From NCBI GenBank assembly GCA_029859505.1, contig JAOUCZ010000010.1, positions 1 through 38,450 of the forward strand: a DNA stretch of 38,450 nt, given 5' to 3'. This stretch comes from Lysobacterales bacterium. Its GTDB lineage: Bacteria > Pseudomonadota > Gammaproteobacteria > Xanthomonadales > SZUA-36. The translations under genes and the position numbers were made by a program. This document shows positions 34,389-38,450 of this stretch, one piece after another. A model generated the notes under the pieces. The model did not search any database. It was not told the DNA's origin and saw only the letters and a list, made by a program, of their open reading frames with translations. Within the stretch, counting starts at the first letter, position 1; each line of letters begins with the position of its first letter.

Positions 34389-34955
34389 GTGCAAAAAGCA
34401 CAAGATTACTACCCGGATTGTCCCGAGGCGTTTCTGATCAGCCTGGCACGAACGGGTGACCGCAAGGCATTTGCTGAACTCGTGCAACGCCGGCAATCCC
34501 AGGTGCGTAACCTGATGAGACGCTGCTGTAATGATTACACCCTGGCGGACGATCTGACCCAACAGGTATTTCTGAAAGTTTGGCTGAGCATACGGAAACT
34601 GAGAAAAGCCAGTGCATTTGGCGGGTGGTTGAAACGCGTTGCGGTCACCGTTTGGCTCCAGCACATCCGTAAAAAAGATGCACTTGGAGAAGCCGGTGAA
34701 ATGTCCGGGTCAGAACTGGCGAAAAGCGATACGACCGGCATGATCCTCGACCTGGATCGTGCTCTCGTGAAGCTGCCAAACCCGGTTAGATTGTGTGTGG
34801 TGCTTTCATACAACGAAGGCATGAGTCACAGGGAAGTTGCGGAACTTACCGGTTTGCCGCTGGGGACCGTCAAAACCCACATTAGAAATGGAGCCCACCA
34901 GCTACAGGAACTCCTGTCAGCTTACGGTGACCCCTCTGAGGCAGAAAGCTCATGA
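34389..34955 (+). CDS. ECF-type RNA polymerase sigma factor
   Basis: The protein has 188 residues. Region sigma-2 covers about residues 25-90 (AFAELVQRRQSQVRNLMRR, DDLTQQVFLKVW), and region sigma-4 about 125-180 (ALVKLPNPVRLCVVLSYNEGMSHREVAELTGLPLGTVKTHI, shown in part), with the DNA-binding helix-turn-helix. The start is GTG 34389, eight bases after AGGGAA. It lies 12 bp downstream of the DUF6249-like gene and overlaps the next gene by four bases. As with other ECF factors it would direct transcription to a small envelope- or stress-related regulon when released from a membrane-bound partner. Confidence 0.9.
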   Translation: MQKAQDYYPDCPEAFLISLARTGDRKAFAELVQRRQSQVRNLMRRCCNDYTLADDLTQQVFLKVWLSIRKLRKASAFGGWLKRVAVTVWLQHIRKKDALGEAGEMSGSELAKSDTTGMILDLDRALVKLPNPVRLCVVLSYNEGMSHREVAELTGLPLGTVKTHIRNGAHQLQELLSAYGDPSEAESS

Positions 34956-35320
34956 TCACCAACAATCAGGATCAAATATTGCAATCCGCATTCGCCGAGG
35001 CCCGGCAGGACCTGGATGACAAGGCACTCACGGCCAGCATCATTGCAAAAACGCGCAAACTTTTTTACCTGCTTGCTGGTGGTGCTGTTGCAGTTGCGAT
35101 TCTCCTGCTTACAGGTACCTGGTTGATATTCGGTTTGCCACTGCTTGAGTTTGCCGTTCTGATCTCTCAATTCATGACCATGGCATTATTTGATCTGGGC
35201 GAAGGCTGGCTGGCACTGGCACTGATGCCGATTAACAATATCGCGAGCCTGGTGGTGATATCTGCAAAAGCCATACACCTGGGATGGAAAAAGCTCATCG
35301 GTGGCTCTTTTACACATTAG
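34952..35320 (+). CDS. Small membrane protein, possible anti-sigma partner
   Basis: The protein has 122 residues. A soluble N-terminal part of about 35 residues (QILQSAFAEARQDLDDKALTASIIAKTRK) precedes two or three hydrophobic helices (about 37-60, 63-85 and 88-110). ATG 34952 overlaps the sigma stop codon (ATGA), so translation is coupled. The topology fits an anti-sigma factor with a short cytoplasmic sigma-binding segment, but no ZAS zinc motif (HxxxCxxC) is present. The anti-sigma assignment therefore rests on position only. Confidence 0.7.
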   Translation: MITNNQDQILQSAFAEARQDLDDKALTASIIAKTRKLFYLLAGGAVAVAILLLTGTWLIFGLPLLEFAVLISQFMTMALFDLGEGWLALALMPINNIASLVVISAKAIHLGWKKLIGGSFTH

Positions 35321-35326
35321 CTCCGT

Positions 35327-36985
35327 TTACTTTTCAAACTTGGTGATAAACAGATCGTCACCTCCCAATGATCTAACTTGATCCAAGTTGTCAGAAAACT
35401 TCAAGTTGCCGGAAAAGTGCCCACCCATCAAATAATTATTGTAGTTATCTAACAGCACTGAACTTACCAACTCAGTAATAGAATTATTGTAGGAGTTTGA
35501 TTCCAGGACATAACCACTTAAATCTGTTTCAATAATTAATATATCAAAATAACTATCAAGTGAGCTATGCAGCTCCCCAGCTATATATAGGTCTCCATAA
35601 AAATAGCCGCCCAGAACCGCTCTGCCGCTGGGGGATATAGAAATGGAATTCACACTACTGTAATCATCACTACCAAAACTTTTTGCAAATATTGCATTAC
35701 CATTTCTTCCTCTGAGTTTGAAGAGGAAACCATCCGAACTACCATTACTGCTTATGTTGATCCCACCAATATTCATTGTATTGAACAGGCTTCCCACAAC
35801 ATATACATCATCGGAAGAATCCACGGCAATGTCCGAAATGGCGCTCAAAGGGTTAGTTGATCCTATATTGAATGTTTTAAACCAAAGCACTTCACCCGAG
35901 GAGCTGAACTTAATCACATACGCAGCCACAGAAGTAGGATTGGGGTTGTTAAATACTTGTCCGGAAATTTTTACTTGATTCGTTCCCCAGTACTTTCCCT
36001 GCACAATGAAGCTGTCATCGGGAGTGCTCACTATGATTTCGTTCAGACCACCAACAATTGGAAACAGCCACTGAGGCGCTCCCGAATCTGAGATTTTTAC
36101 GACAAAAGCATCGCCGTTGCCACCCTCAATTGGATAACGAAACTCCTCACCAAAAGGAAACACTTTAACAGGATCAGCCTCTTGTGTGATTGTTCCTATG
36201 GCCAAAACATTATTTGCCGAATCCACAGCAACACCTGCAATTCTGTCATCCCTACTCCCGCTCACGCTAAACGACCAGTCATGATTGCCGTAGGCATCAA
36301 GCTTTCCGATAAAACCATTGGCTCTTGCACTACTTGCCAAAATTTCGCCGCCTAAATGGAAACCACTTGAGGAGAAAATGCCACCGATAACAACTCCACC
36401 ATCACGCGTCGCCACAAGCGTAGATCCCGTGCTGCTTCCGGTAGTGCCAAAAGCCCGGCTCCACGCAGTTGTTCCATCAGAAGTGTGTTTTGTCACCAAA
36501 ACACTATTCATGGATCCAATATTAGGGTGTGCATAACTTGCAACAGGTCCTGCACCCAAATCCATTGTTCCTCATATATATCCAATACCAAAAATCTCTT
36601 CCTGGCCATTGGTAGATACCTCCAGGAATCGACCGTCAGCCTGATCCTCTGAAATCAAGATCCAGTCTTCAGTATCGATAATGACGTCGTCTGTTGTCGC
36701 GCAAACCGGCGAACTCGGCGAGCTTACGTGACCCAAATTATCGGTGGCTTTAATCGTGTAACAATACTGCGTACTCTGCGTGAGGTTACTGTCCTGAAAA
36801 GATAAAGCGCTGGTGGAATACAGAAAACTGCCATCGCGATACACTGAGTAAAAATCAACACCGGAACCTGTGTCAATCGCTGCACTCCATGAAAGACTGA
36901 TAATTGAAGCGCTACTGGCCGCATAGGCCAGCAATTCCTCTGTGCTTCCAATGGTGCGTACGGGGCTGCTAACACTGTCGGTCAT
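35327..36985 (-). pseudogene. FnIII + SBBP beta-propeller surface protein, split by an in-frame TGA
   Basis: The first part (36985-36572) encodes 137 residues with one fibronectin type III domain (SLSWSAAIDTGSGVDFYSVYRD...YCYTIKATDNLGHVSSPSSPVC) and ends in FGIGYI-TGA. The same frame continues without a shift as GTMDLGAGP and 412 more residues of SBBP/beta-propeller repeats (WSRAFGTTGSSTG, AVDSANNVLAIGTI, AVDSSDDVYVVGSL). The repeat consensus GYF-x-GT-x-DFGGGP is cut exactly at the TGA, so the two parts were one gene. No signal peptide is present, although such proteins are exported. The apparent ATG overlaps the korB stop by four bases, which suggests that a truncated 3' part landed behind korB. 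A second start at 36565 could still make the propeller alone. Confidence 0.7.
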
Positions 36986-37821
36986 AAACGAAACTCCTCC
37001 TCAAACTCGTCCAGGTCTGTGACACTGCTTTCCAGTTTTGGCTGATACACAGACCGGTCACCCACATACAGAATTCCTGTGTAAAGCCCATGATCTCTTA
37101 ACAGGCGTCGTGCTGCCTTGGCAGGGTCAGACGTCGGCTCCCTGGGTGACGGAACCAGCATATGTTTCCACTCACTTTGTTCAGGGCGAAAGGTCACACA
37201 GGGGCTGAGAATTTGTACCATCGAAAACCCGGGGTGCCTGATGGCTTCCATCAGTATCCTCGCGGTTCCATTGGAATCTGAACTGGAACATCTTGCGATA
37301 AAATTGGCGCCCGACGCCAGCGCAATAACCAGCGGTTGGAATGGGTTGATGCCGGTGCCAGCGGGTGTGAGTTTGCCTTTTTCCCAACTTGGCTCGGTGG
37401 TGGGTGATGCCTGACCCTTGGTCATACCGTACACCTGGTTATCCATGACGATATAGGTCATGTCAGGATTACGCCGGCAGGTGTGCAGAAAATGATTGCC
37501 ACCGATGGAGAAGCCGTCTCCATCACCACCGGTAGCAATAACCGTCAGGTCAGGACGAGCCGTCTTGAGACCCGTCGCCACCGACAAAGCACGGCCATGC
37601 ACTCCATGGAATCCGTAAGTGCTCAGGTAGGTTGGCATCCTTGAGGAACAACCGATACCCGAAATGATGGCCGCATCCTCAGGTTGAATTTGCAACCCGG
37701 CAAGCGCTTTGGTAAGAGAACCAAGTACTCCAAAATCACCACATCCAGGACACCAGACCGGCTTGATAGCAGATTTATACTCCTTTGGTTGAAGCTGTAC
37801 AGGCAGTGTTTCGCTGTTCAC
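36982..37821 (-). CDS. korB: 2-oxoacid:ferredoxin oxidoreductase, beta (thiamine diphosphate) subunit
   Basis: The product is about 279 residues. VWCPGCGDFGVL supplies the CxxC and the start of the thiamine-diphosphate domain, TGGDGDGFSIGGNHFLH is the Mg/ThDP-binding GDG...N motif, and IVMDNQVYGMTKGQASPTT follows as in KorB/PorB proteins. It decarboxylates a 2-oxoacid (2-oxoglutarate or pyruvate) and passes electrons to ferredoxin, or fixes CO2 in reverse. GTG 37821 is chosen because AAGGAGG stands nine bases upstream and it overlaps the alpha-subunit stop as GTGA; an in-frame ATG at 37842 would add seven residues. The alpha gene lies upstream in the same operon. Substrate choice between Kor and Por types is inferred. 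Confidence 0.88.
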   Translation of the reverse strand: MNSETLPVQLQPKEYKSAIKPVWCPGCGDFGVLGSLTKALAGLQIQPEDAAIISGIGCSSRMPTYLSTYGFHGVHGRALSVATGLKTARPDLTVIATGGDGDGFSIGGNHFLHTCRRNPDMTYIVMDNQVYGMTKGQASPTTEPSWEKGKLTPAGTGINPFQPLVIALASGANFIARCSSSDSNGTARILMEAIRHPGFSMVQILSPCVTFRPEQSEWKHMLVPSPREPTSDPAKAARRLLRDHGLYTGILYVGDRSVYQPKLESSVTDLDEFEEEFRL

Positions 37822-38450
37822 GTTCCTGTCCCTCCTTGCCATTGGGTTAATTGCTCCATGATTTCACCGGGACGAAACGGCAGAGGTCCCGGGCGGTTAA
37901 ACACCCTGACCTCTGCATTCAGATCATAGCCAGCACGAAGATAACGGTGAAACTGCCGCGAGTGACTCTGCTCCACAACCAGAATCCGCTCAATCCCCAT
38001 GAGCGCAGCAGCCATTTCCAGTGGTTTCTCCGGTGCCAGCAAACGCAGGCTGATCAGACGAATGTCCTCACCCTGCTCTCTCAAACGCGCCAGTGCTTCC
38101 CTGACCGGACCGGTGGATGAGCCCCAGGTAATAACTGCTGTGGCACCGGAACCTTCCTGTACTGCCCAGTGCTCCCCATAGTCAAAGTCAGTGATCTTTC
38201 GATGACGCTTTTCAAGCTGAGTATAGTGATCTTCAGGAAGGCTCGAGGGTGCACCCGCCTGGTTATGTTCAAGGCCATCAGCCGTATACTGCCCCCCTGC
38301 CTGACCTGGAATTGACATCGGGGAGACTCCCGAACCACCAACCGCATAACGATAATAGGTTTCGTCATATTGTTCCGGCACTCTGCGCCTGGCAATAAAG
38401 CCGATATTCGGCGGACACTTCACGATGGCCCGTGTCTGACCGAGTGACTG
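37818..38450 (-). CDS. korA: 2-oxoacid:ferredoxin oxidoreductase, alpha subunit, C-terminal part (gene continues past the right edge)
   Basis: The frame is open from the right edge and encodes about 210 residues. ARRRVPEQYDETYYRYAVGGSGVSPMSIPGQ and VITWGSSTGPVREALARLREQG lead to LLAPEKPLEMAAALMGIERILVVEQSHSRQFHRYLR, the C-terminal (domain III and II) pattern of KorA/2-oxoacid:acceptor oxidoreductase alpha chains. The gamma-domain, if fused at the N terminus as in many KorA proteins, would lie outside. It is coupled to korB by a GTGA overlap. A GTG at 38423 is internal and not the start, because similarity extends to the edge. Confidence 0.85.
   Translation of the reverse strand, partial: QSLGQTRAIVKCPPNIGFIARRRVPEQYDETYYRYAVGGSGVSPMSIPGQAGGQYTADGLEHNQAGAPSSLPEDHYTQLEKRHRKITDFDYGEHWAVQEGSGATAVITWGSSTGPVREALARLREQGEDIRLISLRLLAPEKPLEMAAALMGIERILVVEQSHSRQFHRYLRAGYDLNAEVRVFNRPGPLPFRPGEIMEQLTQWQGGTGT

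Overview
The window looks like a chromosomal stretch of a gammaproteobacterium with sulfur-oxidising ability. The evidence is a complete SoeABC-type cytoplasmic sulfite dehydrogenase operon, the tail of an ATP sulfurylase gene, and typical gammaproteobacterial housekeeping genes (yceH, pepD, recQ). A TolB/FlgO-TPR signalling protein and outer-surface proteins with an IPTL-CTERM-like tail fit marine Chromatiales/Woeseiales-like lineages, but the taxonomic call is an inference from gene content. No rRNA, tRNA, CRISPR array or intact insertion sequence was recognised.

Layout. 1-138 is the end of a sulfate adenylyltransferase gene (+). On the minus strand follow an RpiR-type regulator (205-1044), a membrane-anchored purple-acid-phosphatase-like phosphoesterase with an unusual N-terminal domain (1121-3517), soeCBA (3606-8236) and a Ycf46-like AAA ATPase (8314-9795). 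Divergent from the ATPase is one 2,079-codon gene (9977-16216), the most remarkable object in the window. Read by eye it encodes a membrane-embedded site-2-protease-like domain, then a complete but circularly permuted enolase (catalytic barrel first, capping domain second), then about 720 mostly helical residues of no recognised family, then the nucleotide-binding and phosphohistidine domains of pyruvate phosphate dikinase without the C-terminal PEP-binding barrel. All enolase catalytic positions and the dikinase ATP-site and phospho-His residues appear to be kept.

16237-21628 is a small polysaccharide/lipid-linked sugar group: a flippase broken by a frameshift, a GT2 glycosyltransferase, a GT87-type membrane glycosyltransferase carrying a fresh 24-bp tandem duplication, and a convergent FAD-dependent oxidoreductase. 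A spacer with a long imperfect inverted repeat (21825-21983) separates this from yceH, a steroid-5-alpha-reductase-like membrane enzyme, an NAD-dependent epimerase, the TPR protein, a DUF3313 protein, recQ and pepD. Between pepD and a patatin-like lipoprotein gene lie two truncated C-terminal gene fragments, back to back, that mark a rearrangement scar. Next come a three-gene ECF sigma-factor unit (33948-35320), a secreted-type FnIII/beta-propeller gene split by an in-frame TGA (35327-36985), and the korBA genes of a 2-oxoacid:ferredoxin oxidoreductase running off the right edge.

How it may fit together. Soe passes electrons from sulfite oxidation to the quinone pool, and Kor-type ferredoxin chemistry and enolase/PPDK chemistry both sit around pyruvate/PEP and 2-oxoacid metabolism. 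The giant protein could physically couple 2-phosphoglycerate/PEP interconversion to a phosphohistidine relay at the membrane. This coupling is a hypothesis from domain content only.
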